Shown: one piece after another, positions 20,801 to 31,823 of the stretch
Position numbering within the stretch: position 1 is the first letter of the stretch
How the letters are laid out: every line of letters begins with the position of its first letter
Source: Ascoidea asiatica
Lineage: Eukaryota > Ascomycota > Saccharomycetes > Ascoideales > Ascoideaceae
Length of the DNA: 64,000 bases
Assembly (NCBI GenBank): GCA_001600695.1
Contig: BCKQ01000001.1
Coordinates: 1,516,722 to 1,580,721, forward strand
Direction: 5' to 3'
Made by a program: the position numbers and the translations under genes
Notes under the pieces: model-generated
What the model was told of the DNA's origin: nothing
The model's database searches: none
Seen by the model: only the letters and a program-made list of their open reading frames with translations

Positions 20801-23221
20801 TTTCAAAGAACTTTAAGCACCGAAAATTTGACAAAAGTTAATACCCAAGAACAGGGGGATTCCAAAGATAATATTATTCAGAATCTTAAGGATTTTGAAA
20901 TTAAAGACTTCAAGCTCAAGGATTTCAAACTTAAAGACTTGAGAATCAATCCAAACTCAATAGAAGAGAAACCAAAAGATGAGAACATTTCCGAAGATTC
21001 AACAAAGGATATAAGAGGAAGAACTATACCAGAAGTAAAAATTGATTTACAACCAGTTGAATCATTTGAAAAATCAAGCACTTCAATAAACAATAACCCA
21101 CCTGAAAATAACAGTTCTACTTCATTACTTAATCAAAATAACTTAACTTTACTTTCTGTTAGTGGCATTGGGATATTAAAAGATGATTCAAGAAACTCCC
21201 TTTCTACTATTAAAAATAATAGTAGTCCAGGTATGCTTATGTCTACACCTCAATCTCTGACTTCACCGATAACAAACGGAAGCCATTTTTCATATGATTC
21301 TGAAACTCAACATTCTCCTACCAAGAGTTCCCTGTTTCAATATCAAAATATGTCTAGTTGTACAGTTATAGCTAAAAACGATTCAGCATCTCGTCTGGAT
21401 TGTGTATTGGTCAATGATGATGTAGAAGTTAATACGATTAAAGAAGAAGACGAAAATGATACCGAAGAAGAAGTTGTTTTAATATCAAACTCGTCCAAAA
21501 GTGAAATTCAAGTAAAAGAAAAAAGTCTTCATTCTGTTACATCTGATAAAAAGAAAATGAAAAGAAGATCTATTCTCCACACTTTAAGTGTTGGCTATAA
21601 AAAGTCCTATCATAACATAAAGGGATCCCTTGGTAATCATAAATCATCAAATACAGATGACTCAAAACTTCAAACAATTGATCATTATTCAACCAATGGC
21701 AACAAAAGTTTAATTCATGTTCAAGCTGATTCACATAATATGAGAAAGGCTAAATCAATGCTGCTACTCTTAGAAAATAGTGATTCTTCTTTCATGAAAA
21801 GTATGAAATCAAATGAAAATATGAATAGTACTAGCTCCTTTGAAACGGAAAGCGAAGAAGAACATGAGGATACACAAACAGATTTGAGGTCATATGAAAC
21901 ATCTAAATCAAGAAATAGAAAGGGATTGAAAATCAGAACATCAATTTCAAATTTAAAATCTTATCATAGTAATAGAAGCTCCAGTATATTTCGTGTTCGT
22001 TCAAATTCCACTGCTTCTTCTTCGGTAATATCTCCAGTGAAGGCGACATTAGACACACTATTCTCAGAATCTTCTATTCATATTTCATTTCCATGTACTG
22101 CTGCAACATGGGATAACAATAAATGGACACAATTATATCCCGACAAAATCTTTGGAGCCATTTCTTTTAGTTCTAATTACGGATTTTTAAGCTTTTATAA
22201 TAATGATCCCAAACCAATGAAATCAAGCTTGAATGAATGCTTATTAGTATTGCCAATTTTAGAGACAACTTCCTGTCGAAAAACAGTACCTATCGGACTT
22301 CATATAACTACATCTAAAAGTGTTGATTTTAGAGATCCTATATCCATTCTAATTAATTGTTCGACTGAATTGCTTGAGCCAATTATGTTGAATGTTGATA
22401 AAGCAAAAAAGATAAAAACCAGTAATCCACTTATAGTATCACAAGTATTATCTGCAACAACTCCTGATGATGTATTATTAGGATTTCCCTCCAGTTCTTT
22501 GCATATCCCTCAAATAAGTGACGGAAGTGGCTCTGCATTTTCATCTGGATCTGAGGTTGGATCACAACAATCAAGTAGACATAAAAGCTCTATTTCACTT
22601 AAGTTTAAGCCTTTAAAATCAATTTTTGGAACTCATTTGAATGATTCATCTACTCCTACAACTTCGACATCCGTAACTTCAAAATGGTCCTTTTTTACAC
22701 CTTCTCCTGCATCCTCTAGATTTACCAATTCGAATGTTCAAAGAAATATTGATATTCAAAAAACATTGCAAAATTTAGTTGATGAAGAAGCATATAAATC
22801 AACAACTTCTATACCTCAACTTAAGTCTCAAGATATCTTAATTAAAAATCTTCGAGAAAAAGAGCATTTAATAAAATCTGTTAAAATCAAGCTCCACAAT
22901 AGAAGTTCCGAAAATGATAATTGGCATTCTGTTTCTATGGGTCTATTAAACTTATTTGCCTTATCTCATTTTGGGCTATATAAAATTATTGTATCTAATG
23001 TTAAAACTGGGACCGTTGAAATTAATACAGTTATCAGAGGAAAATGCATTTCTAGAATAGGAAGATCAGGTATATGCATTACAGTTCAAAATGAGCGATT
23101 ATTCTCAGACCTGTCAGAAACTACAATCTTTAAAGAAGATAAAAACTTTTGTAATTATTTGATAGAATCTCGAAATTCAAAAGAAGCAAATAACCTTTTC
23201 GAACTTTTAAATTCAAATTAA
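17843..23221 (+). CDS. Large DH-like/PH-like protein, putative Rho-type GEF
   Basis: A 1,792-residue protein, the longest in the window. After a repeat-rich start (ISN and NET repeats) there is a helical region from ~178: LSSYITDLRQSEQVYLNDLSK, ITSIKNLLLLHNQLNSILL, and YLKKRPFIRLKYLSKLINQF. Its spacing resembles the helices of Dbl-homology exchange domains, with Asn/Asp-rich insertions. A beta-rich, PH-like part (~580-720) follows. The middle is Ser/acidic and disordered. The last ~400 residues are again ordered, starting SIHISFPCTAATWDNNKW and ending in a second beta-rich module (HSVSMGLLNLFALSHFGLYK). The layout suits a polarity or cell-wall signalling regulator (Bud3-like or another Rho-GEF). 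No catalytic residue can be pointed to, so the function is tentative; the gene itself is secure. Confidence 0.6.
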   Translation: MSLSNLSLQVLNDIQLQIQADNISSFSENSDSTLRSSLSKLLNLSNLSNSNLSNRNSLILNNNSNNIKPNSNIKNSKILSNINISDITDISNISNISNSSNGNISNISNETNETNKTNETNNTSETNETNEIIYNTNITTNTTNTSISNSDELIKNNNKDNIQDDDDQIQIEKEMNNLKSSITLNTLSSYITDLRQSEQVYLNDLSKLLICSNSHSNSINSINSNLILLNKIPISSSSSTNKNNDNNNDNNNKNDNDININKNNYFDFITSIKNLLLLHNQLNSILLINFNLNSNINLKNLIKLILNFAIWSKKISNFYNTYTKFYSYNIQDSEPELYLKKRPFIRLKYLSKLINQFNQIFLSINYPNFSNNLTDINLLINNNIHNKIDNNKRNSNEENNKSNIKENNQNSINNISDLNDNEEDIQTEIEIEKENDIINDNNNDNNNDNNNNNDNNNDNNNDNDNDKDKDKDNDDNDNENENHDYQEYLNISVKKISLNFQISSINISKQLKASIIKLQNEKFKIDQSTINFNQVRDLYTLRNSSGCFYLNQVMKRDYFEFEFIHKLDYTTNKKLIEIFLLSNDVNKFPLSNLNDSDFKLDDIHSLALCSVENIGRNLLFPSFRKNELKLLSINSDSLTNEVVLTVPESLDNYFLNDSNNNQNNLNTDHIIIKLSCPDSVQFNLWIPIFTKLFDYHTSLQKVKFERNFFLKYKQVKRDLLFQDGLGLTYDPFIDNQSNKNKNSSINNRPIMRRPLSVRSLNQLRSTKSTPSFDFKKFPPLPQPENSDNSKQSSLIDPKNKNLSYTDSKKKYGNPPLFGLAIDFDSHTPDLTLKADEKYISLPESDSSNDNELHLTDKSLEEENDDIEDANDDVKNVDVIVDNMKEDFNDSFYYNDNEEDEEGEDDDDDDDNLSLVSIHDNEQEAQNEIQFVNIANGNLSSSNLSRRATMVVASNHRSTNSVKLISIQPRKSTELHLVKHSASKSECFQRTLSTENLTKVNTQEQGDSKDNIIQNLKDFEIKDFKLKDFKLKDLRINPNSIEEKPKDENISEDSTKDIRGRTIPEVKIDLQPVESFEKSSTSINNNPPENNSSTSLLNQNNLTLLSVSGIGILKDDSRNSLSTIKNNSSPGMLMSTPQSLTSPITNGSHFSYDSETQHSPTKSSLFQYQNMSSCTVIAKNDSASRLDCVLVNDDVEVNTIKEEDENDTEEEVVLISNSSKSEIQVKEKSLHSVTSDKKKMKRRSILHTLSVGYKKSYHNIKGSLGNHKSSNTDDSKLQTIDHYSTNGNKSLIHVQADSHNMRKAKSMLLLLENSDSSFMKSMKSNENMNSTSSFETESEEEHEDTQTDLRSYETSKSRNRKGLKIRTSISNLKSYHSNRSSSIFRVRSNSTASSSVISPVKATLDTLFSESSIHISFPCTAATWDNNKWTQLYPDKIFGAISFSSNYGFLSFYNNDPKPMKSSLNECLLVLPILETTSCRKTVPIGLHITTSKSVDFRDPISILINCSTELLEPIMLNVDKAKKIKTSNPLIVSQVLSATTPDDVLLGFPSSSLHIPQISDGSGSAFSSGSEVGSQQSSRHKSSISLKFKPLKSIFGTHLNDSSTPTTSTSVTSKWSFFTPSPASSRFTNSNVQRNIDIQKTLQNLVDEEAYKSTTSIPQLKSQDILIKNLREKEHLIKSVKIKLHNRSSENDNWHSVSMGLLNLFALSHFGLYKIIVSNVKTGTVEINTVIRGKCISRIGRSGICITVQNERLFSDLSETTIFKEDKNFCNYLIESRNSKEANNLFELLNSN

Positions 23222-23596
23222 TCTCACACCAATAAATTTACCATTTTTGTATAATTTTTGCCTCAGCTTATTTTTTTTTCTTCTTCAATTTCTATTATAG
23301 TTAAATTTTTTTTCTTAAATTCTTTATTTTCTTTCAAACTTTTGTTCAATTTTTTTATTGTTTTTTTTGTAATTCTAGTTGGGTATAATAAACGGTTTAT
23401 TTTATTTTGTTTTAAAATTACTAAAATCAGAATATCTTAAAATAATTCTGATAATTTCCATTACACACTTTTGGAAGAAGTTAAATGAATTCAAAAGATA
23501 ATGAAGCCTTCATAAAAAAAAAAAAAAAAAAAATCTCCGTTTACTTCCACTATGGAATACAGGTAGAACATATGCACTTTATATAAGACATTAAGA
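23222..23596. other. Convergent 3' intergenic region
   Basis: A T-rich stretch after the large gene and a run of about 17 A at 23515-23531, consistent with two 3' ends. No gene is seen. Confidence 0.5.
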
Positions 23597-25126
23597 TCAT
23601 AAATTCTGATTATCTTTAACTTTAGCCGCTGCTGGCTTCCAAACATGTAAAGAGTTATCATTTGAAATACTTGAAATCATCCATTTATCGTTAGGGTTCC
23701 AAGAAATATCATTTACACCACTCATATGACCACCATGAGTAAACAACAAAATATCATTGTCTTTCCTTTCTGAATTATTTTGAGAATCTTTTAAAGCTTC
23801 TTCTTCCGAAAGACCTTGGTCATAATCTTTTATAATTGATAAATCTTCATTTTCTTTGATTTGACTAATATCCCATAGTTTAACTCTATGATCATCTTGT
23901 CCTCCCGAAGCCAATATAGTTGGAAGATTATTGTTCCACTCTAGACAAGAAATTGGACCTTTATGAGAGTGAGCTATAGTATAAATAGGATTTGATAAAT
24001 CTCTTAAATCCCATATCATGATATTGGCATTAGAATCCGCAGTTGCACAGCAAAATATATTTTGTAAATTGAAAGAAATAGAATTGATTCCAGTTTTATG
24101 AGAAGTAGTATTACTATTAATGGGATTACTTTTTTTAGAAGTTCTGATATCAAATATTTTTAATGAAGAGTCTTCTCCCACTGTTCCGAATATTGAATCG
24201 TGTTTATAAAGCCATTTAACATCATTTACTCCACCTTGATGTATCGAGCTAAATATTGTAGAAGGAGTTTTAATGATATTATCTTTTAAAGAAATAAAAG
24301 AAGATTTTAAATCCCAAAGGCAAACGTTACCATCTAATGAAGATGAAAGTAGAAAACCTTCTTTATTATAATTGAAAGATAAACCATAACCTTCCTGTTT
24401 ATGAAAATCTAATGTTATCTGAGGTTTAAATTTTTCTTTTTCTAATATTATATTGGTTTTTGAATGTTTTGTTCTATCAAATATATAAACTTTTCCAAAA
24501 TTATTTATAGTTGAAAATATATCAGGTTTTTGAGGCATATATCTTAATTTATTTATTTCTCCATTATGTAATATCTTTTGTTTTACAGATATTTTTTTAA
24601 AATAATCTTCAGTTAAATATTCTTTTTTTGACAAAAATTCTTGTTTTTCAGAATCATAATTATCAATTGAAATTAAATCTCCAGTTAACTCAGAAACTGA
24701 AAAGTCTGCCAAATACAAGTATTCTGACGCATAAGAAGAAGTAAATGACCCATAAGCTAGTCTATATGTCGAGGTATTTTTAATTGCGTCTTTTTGAACA
24801 TCAGGAAGAAATTGGATAGTTAATGAAGGCCATATTAAAGATGAAGTTTGAAGATAATCATATAGAAAAGGAGCATTTTTTTTCCATATTCTATATTCAT
24901 CTTGTGATTTTTTATCAATTGCTGATGTTTGAATATCATTGAGGTTATTTTCTTTGTTAAGTGAACTATTTTCCTGATTATCTACCATTTTGATCATCTG
25001 AACATCATCACTAGGAACTGTATTGTTGGGAACCTCACTAACATCTATTATCTCCACATCTTGAACTATATGAACATCACCAGTGATTTCAATATCGTCG
25101 CTTTTATTTATTTCTGTTGAATTCAT
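23597..25126 (-). CDS. MSI1: Histone-binding WD40 protein, CAF-1 small subunit
   Basis: A 509-residue RbAp46/48-type WD40 protein. After an acidic ~75-residue start comes the H4-binding helix region, YRIWKKNAPFLYDYLQTSSL then WPSLTIQFLPD, followed by seven blades. Blade signatures include YIFDRTKHSKT, SLDGNVCLWDL, DSNANIMIWDLRDL and SGGQDDHRVKLWDIS. The end, FTHGGHMSGVNDISWNPNDK then VWKPAA, is closer to S. cerevisiae Msi1/Cac3 than to Hat2, whose core is similar. As the third CAF-1 subunit it would deposit H3-H4 during replication. The family is certain; the choice of Msi1 over Hat2 is likely. ATG at 25126. Divergent from RIM2. Confidence 0.85.
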   Translation of the reverse strand: MNSTEINKSDDIEITGDVHIVQDVEIIDVSEVPNNTVPSDDVQMIKMVDNQENSSLNKENNLNDIQTSAIDKKSQDEYRIWKKNAPFLYDYLQTSSLIWPSLTIQFLPDVQKDAIKNTSTYRLAYGSFTSSYASEYLYLADFSVSELTGDLISIDNYDSEKQEFLSKKEYLTEDYFKKISVKQKILHNGEINKLRYMPQKPDIFSTINNFGKVYIFDRTKHSKTNIILEKEKFKPQITLDFHKQEGYGLSFNYNKEGFLLSSSLDGNVCLWDLKSSFISLKDNIIKTPSTIFSSIHQGGVNDVKWLYKHDSIFGTVGEDSSLKIFDIRTSKKSNPINSNTTSHKTGINSISFNLQNIFCCATADSNANIMIWDLRDLSNPIYTIAHSHKGPISCLEWNNNLPTILASGGQDDHRVKLWDISQIKENEDLSIIKDYDQGLSEEEALKDSQNNSERKDNDILLFTHGGHMSGVNDISWNPNDKWMISSISNDNSLHVWKPAAAKVKDNQNL

Positions 25127-25625
25127 TATATAAACTGCATGTCTTTGGTGATTATTTGATTACTTTTTTGGCAGTTGTTTTCATTGAAATATAAACTTGT
25201 TTTTCCATGTTTTCGAGTAAGAAATTTCAAAATCCATTTTCCCAATCTCACAATCTCAAAACATTAAATTCTTGGATTCTTTCTTTAATATTGACGTTAA
25301 CTATGCTTCATGAGCCGGAAACAACCAAAGAATTCTGCATCCGGTAACTATCAAAAACACAATTCGGAAGCCTAAAACGTGATATTTTTGTTATCCGGTC
25401 CTGGAAAATTTATTTGAAAAATTTAGACTTGACATTCGCAGTTTCCATAAATTTACTGTATAAATTTTGCTTATCGATTAATATGGTAAATGTTTTACTA
25501 TTGTTTTTGCTTGTTTGCTTCGAAGTTACAAATGGTTAAAAGAGTGCTGGAGTGTGAAAAATACAAGAAATAACCAAAGCCATCAAGGGTAAATTTAAAA
25601 ATATTTTAAAGATAAGTGGAATAAT
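25127..25625. promoter_or_regulatory. Shared MSI1/RIM2 promoter region
   Basis: Divergent intergenic region. CCGGTAAC at 25341-25348 lies 215 bp from the MSI1 start and 278 bp from the RIM2 start, matching the recurring element (reverse orientation). No gene is seen. Confidence 0.4.
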
Positions 25626-26789
25626 ATGTCATCGAGAATTAATCAAGAACGTTTTTTTCAGATTGAAAAAGATGCAGAAGAATCATCTGCCTTTTTGAGT
25701 TCGGATGAAAAATCTTCAACAATGAAAAATACAAGTTTTATTCCATATATCGATAATAAAAAAATACAAATACAAAAAACTCAACAGATAAATCAAACCA
25801 TTAATAAAGAAAGTGTAAAACCATGGGTTCATTTTGTAGCTGGTGGTATAGGTGGTATGGCTGGAGCTATATTTACATGTCCATTAGATGTTGTTAAAAC
25901 CAGACTTCAATCTGATGTTTATAGACAAGTTTATGCATCAAAATTTCCTGTAAATTCAAATCCAATCATAAACGCAGGTAGACATTTTGGAGAAACATTT
26001 AAAATTATTGGAAATTTATATAAAATTGAAGGTTTTAGATCATTATTTAAAGGTTTAGGACCAAATTTAGTTGGAGTAATACCTGCAAGATCAATAAATT
26101 TTTTTACATATGGAGTTTCAAAAGATATTTTAAAAAGTAGATTTAATAATAATCAAGAATCAACATGGATTCATTTACTTTCTGCTGCAAATGCAGGTAT
26201 ATGGACATCAACAATAACAAATCCTATATGGTTAGTTAAAACAAGATTACAATTAGATAAATATTCATCCAAACAATCAAATATTGAAAGAAAATATAAA
26301 AATTCATTTGATTGTACATTAAAAGTTTTTAAAAATGAAGGTATTAAAGGTCTTTATAAAGGATTATCAGCATCCTATTTAGGATCAGTTGAAGGAGTTT
26401 TACAATGGGTTTTATATGAACAAATGAAAATGATTATAAAACAAAAAAGTAATAAAAATAAATTTGAAAATCCAAATTATATTAGAAGTAATATGGATTC
26501 ATTTGTTGAATGGGCACAAAGATCAGGAAGTGCAGGTTTAGCAAAATTTATTGCTTCAATTATTACATATCCACATGAAGTTATTAGAACGAGATTAAGA
26601 CAAGCACCATTAAATAATGGAAAATTAAAATATAATGGAATTGTACAATCTTTTAGATTAATTGTTAAAGAAGAAGGTTTTGCAAGTATGTATGGAGGTT
26701 TAACACCACATTTATTAAGAACAGTACCAAATAGTATTATAATGTTTGGTACATGGGAAATTTTAATCAAACTTCTATCAAATCTTTAA
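25626..26789 (+). CDS. RIM2: Mitochondrial pyrimidine nucleotide carrier
   Basis: A 387-residue mitochondrial carrier with three ~100-residue repeats. Their signature motifs are CPLDVVKTRLQ, NPIWLVKTRLQ and YPHEVIRTRLRQ; the Trp in the second is typical of the Rim2/PNC subfamily. Long identical blocks with yeast Rim2 occur, such as KPWVHFVAGGIGGMAG, LFKGLGPNLVGVIPARSINF and GLYKGLSASYLGSVEG. Rim2 exchanges pyrimidine (deoxy)nucleoside triphosphates across the inner membrane for mtDNA and RNA synthesis. Length matches S. cerevisiae (377). The N-terminal ~65 residues are hydrophilic. ATG at 25626. Confidence 0.97.
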   Translation: MSSRINQERFFQIEKDAEESSAFLSSDEKSSTMKNTSFIPYIDNKKIQIQKTQQINQTINKESVKPWVHFVAGGIGGMAGAIFTCPLDVVKTRLQSDVYRQVYASKFPVNSNPIINAGRHFGETFKIIGNLYKIEGFRSLFKGLGPNLVGVIPARSINFFTYGVSKDILKSRFNNNQESTWIHLLSAANAGIWTSTITNPIWLVKTRLQLDKYSSKQSNIERKYKNSFDCTLKVFKNEGIKGLYKGLSASYLGSVEGVLQWVLYEQMKMIIKQKSNKNKFENPNYIRSNMDSFVEWAQRSGSAGLAKFIASIITYPHEVIRTRLRQAPLNNGKLKYNGIVQSFRLIVKEEGFASMYGGLTPHLLRTVPNSIIMFGTWEILIKLLSNL

Positions 26790-27229
26790 TCAAATCTTCA
26801 AACAAATCTTTAATCAATTATTTAAAGATCAAAAAAACAAAAAAAAAACATATATATATATTGTATTATTATTATTCTCAAAACCAAATTTGAGAATGAT
26901 TTTTCATTTCTTTTTCTCCAGGTAAGTTTTTGTACATATATAAATTATACCTATTATGTTTCTTTATTTCTATTATCTTTTTACATTTTATTTTTTATCA
27001 AAACTTAATCATTTTTTCTTTTGTCAATTATACAGTATGTAATAATCTTGTAATTTCTTTTTTTTTACATTTTTTTTTTAATGAATAATTATCTTGTGAA
27101 TAGTTTTATTTTAAATAAATAAATGAGTTATTTAAAAATTAAGTAAATATATATTATTATTAGTTGTATTTATATATCAATATAAGTATATTAGTGTATT
27201 AGTGTATTAGTTTTTTATTATAAATTTCA
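26790..27229. other. Convergent 3' intergenic region
   Basis: Between the RIM2 and PGI1 stops, rich in T-runs and TATATA words, consistent with polyadenylation signals on both strands. No gene is seen. Confidence 0.5.
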
Positions 27230-29611
<2,382 letters not shown>

Positions 29612-31477
29612 ATGGTGACGCTGCTCGCTTCTCTTTTCCAGCTGTTTCTGCTGCCGGTGCTTCCAGCTCTTCTTTTAAAATACTGTTATTTCTTCAGTTT
29701 ATGCTCCTTACCTCTTCTAATCTGGTACTCCTGTTATATCGACATGGCTAGCTCACTTTCTAACGACGCCAATGACATTAAACACTCCAGAGAAGATAAA
29801 GCTATAGAGCATAAAGAGTCTATAGAATCCATCAATTCCATAGAATCTATAATAATACAGAAACCACAAGAACTACGACAGTATAAAGAAGGTAAAAATC
29901 AAGATCAAGAACAAAGAAATTTAAATCCAAATTCAAATTCAAATAGTCTTAAAATTCCTTCACATTTAAATTTCAATTCAAATCAAAATAAAAATAAAAA
30001 TAATTTACAATTAAATTCAAAATTAAAAAGTATTAATGATAATTTCACTGAATCTGATTTCACAAATTTTTTATTAACTCCAACTTTACCATCTTTTAAT
30101 GATTCAAATGATGATTTAAGTAATGATTTGAGTAATAATTTAAGTTTTGACTTAAACAATAACTCAAAGAATAGTTCAAAGAGTAACTTAAATGATATAA
30201 CTAACTTAAACAATAATTCAAATGATTTAATAATATCTCCTTCAGACTCAATTCAAATTCAATTACCAGTTAACTTAGTTAAAAGTAATCCAGTTAAAAA
30301 TACTCTCATAAAGAATACTTCAGTAAAAAATAATTCAATTAAAAATACTTCAATAATAAATACTTCAATAACAAATAGAACAAGATCAAAAACAAGTTTT
30401 TTGAATAAAAATTCGAATAGTAATCATATTAATCATATAAATCATAACTTCAATCATAATATTAATCATAATATAAACTTTAAATCAAGAAATAGAAAAA
30501 ATTCATTCTCTTTAGAATATAAATCAATTCAAAGAAAATTCTCAATCTCCAATTCAAATTCAAATTCAAATTCAAAACTAAAAGATAATTCAAAATTTAA
30601 AGATCATAAATTTAAAAAAAAACCAGAATGGAAAAAATTATTATATTTAAAACAAAATTATCCTGATAATTATACAAATAATTCATTTTTATCTCAATTA
30701 AAAAGAAATTCAACAGTTTTAAAATACTCTTATTGGAATTTATTAAATGATTTTACTAAAATTACAATCAATTTATCTAATTTATCTCTTGTTTATTTAA
30801 TTTTTTATATCTTTTATTCAAATAAATTTCAATCTATTAATAATTTTAATTATTATAATGATTATTTAGAAATTATTATAACTTTAATTATATCTTTATT
30901 CACTCTTTCAATTTATATCTTCTATATTTCTTATAACAATAATAATAATAACAAAAATAATATTGTTGAAAATTTTAATTCAAGTTTAATAATCTTATTC
31001 ACTTTATTATCTTTATCTCCAGTTTTAAAATCTTTATCAATCTCAACTTCAAATGATTCAATTTGGGCTTTATCTTTTACTTTATCAATTTTAAATTTAT
31101 TATTATCAATTAAATCTTTTAAAAATTTAAATATTAATATTCTTTTATCAATCTCAATAATCTTAGCTTCAAGATTAAATTCAAATATTTCTGTATTTTC
31201 ATTTATTTTCATTTCTTTTCAAATTTTTACAATCTTACCAATTTTTCAATCTTGGTTATTCATTAATTTTAAATTTTTAAATAAAATTTTTAATATAATT
31301 TATTTCAATTCAATTTCAATTTCAATTTATTTAAATTTAAATTTTAATCTTGCTTTTCTTTGGTTATTCATTAATTTCATAATCTTATTTATTTCTCCAA
31401 TTTATTTCCTTTTCTTACAAAAATATAAAAATGAACTTCAAGGTCCTTGGGATCCTGCAAATCCAATTTTATTATAG
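29612..31477 (+). CDS. GPI2: GPI2/PIG-C, GPI-GlcNAc transferase subunit, with long N-terminal extension
   Basis: The last ~290 residues are clearly Gpi2, a multi-pass ER membrane subunit of the GPI-N-acetylglucosaminyltransferase that starts GPI-anchor synthesis. Conserved blocks are KKPEWKKLLYLKQNYPDNYT, LSLSPVLKSLSISTSNDSIW, ILASRLNSNISVFSF and the end LQGPWDPANPILL. Before this lies a ~330-residue Asn/Ser-rich extension absent from S. cerevisiae Gpi2 (280 residues). The frame is open upstream to 29525, but there it begins with GTG. The first ATG is 29612 (MVTLLASLF, followed by a strongly hydrophobic stretch); the second is 29744 (MASSLSNDAND). I annotate the first, giving 621 residues; 29744 is a good alternative because the GC-rich leader composition extends to about that point. 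Confidence 0.85.
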   Translation: MVTLLASLFQLFLLPVLPALLLKYCYFFSLCSLPLLIWYSCYIDMASSLSNDANDIKHSREDKAIEHKESIESINSIESIIIQKPQELRQYKEGKNQDQEQRNLNPNSNSNSLKIPSHLNFNSNQNKNKNNLQLNSKLKSINDNFTESDFTNFLLTPTLPSFNDSNDDLSNDLSNNLSFDLNNNSKNSSKSNLNDITNLNNNSNDLIISPSDSIQIQLPVNLVKSNPVKNTLIKNTSVKNNSIKNTSIINTSITNRTRSKTSFLNKNSNSNHINHINHNFNHNINHNINFKSRNRKNSFSLEYKSIQRKFSISNSNSNSNSKLKDNSKFKDHKFKKKPEWKKLLYLKQNYPDNYTNNSFLSQLKRNSTVLKYSYWNLLNDFTKITINLSNLSLVYLIFYIFYSNKFQSINNFNYYNDYLEIIITLIISLFTLSIYIFYISYNNNNNNKNNIVENFNSSLIILFTLLSLSPVLKSLSISTSNDSIWALSFTLSILNLLLSIKSFKNLNINILLSISIILASRLNSNISVFSFIFISFQIFTILPIFQSWLFINFKFLNKIFNIIYFNSISISIYLNLNFNLAFLWLFINFIILFISPIYFLFLQKYKNELQGPWDPANPILL

Positions 31478-31487
31478 GGTAACCCTA
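31475..31487. promoter_or_regulatory. Palindromic TAGGGTAACCCTA between GPI2 and TAF5
   Basis: A perfect inverted repeat around GGGTAACCC, overlapping the GPI2 stop codon and lying ~200 bp before the TAF5 start. It fits the recurring GTTACC/GGTAAC element of this window. Confidence 0.4.
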
Positions 31488-31687
31488 CATTATATATTAA
31501 ATACTAAATACAAACTTAATACACTCACTGTATTAAATATATAAAATACGAAATATATTAAATGTCAAATATATTAATTACATAAATAAATAAGTAAATA
31601 GATATTAATCAATTTATTAATCATTTGATATAGTAACTAAAATAAATATATAAATAATTTTCCAAAACCATTATTAAGTAATTCAAA

Positions 31688-31774
31688 ATGTCAAATCAAA
31701 AAAATCAGAAATCTATCAATCCATCAGGTAATCAACAATCCAATATTAATAATAATAATAATAACAATAATAAC

Positions 31775-31823
<49 letters not shown>

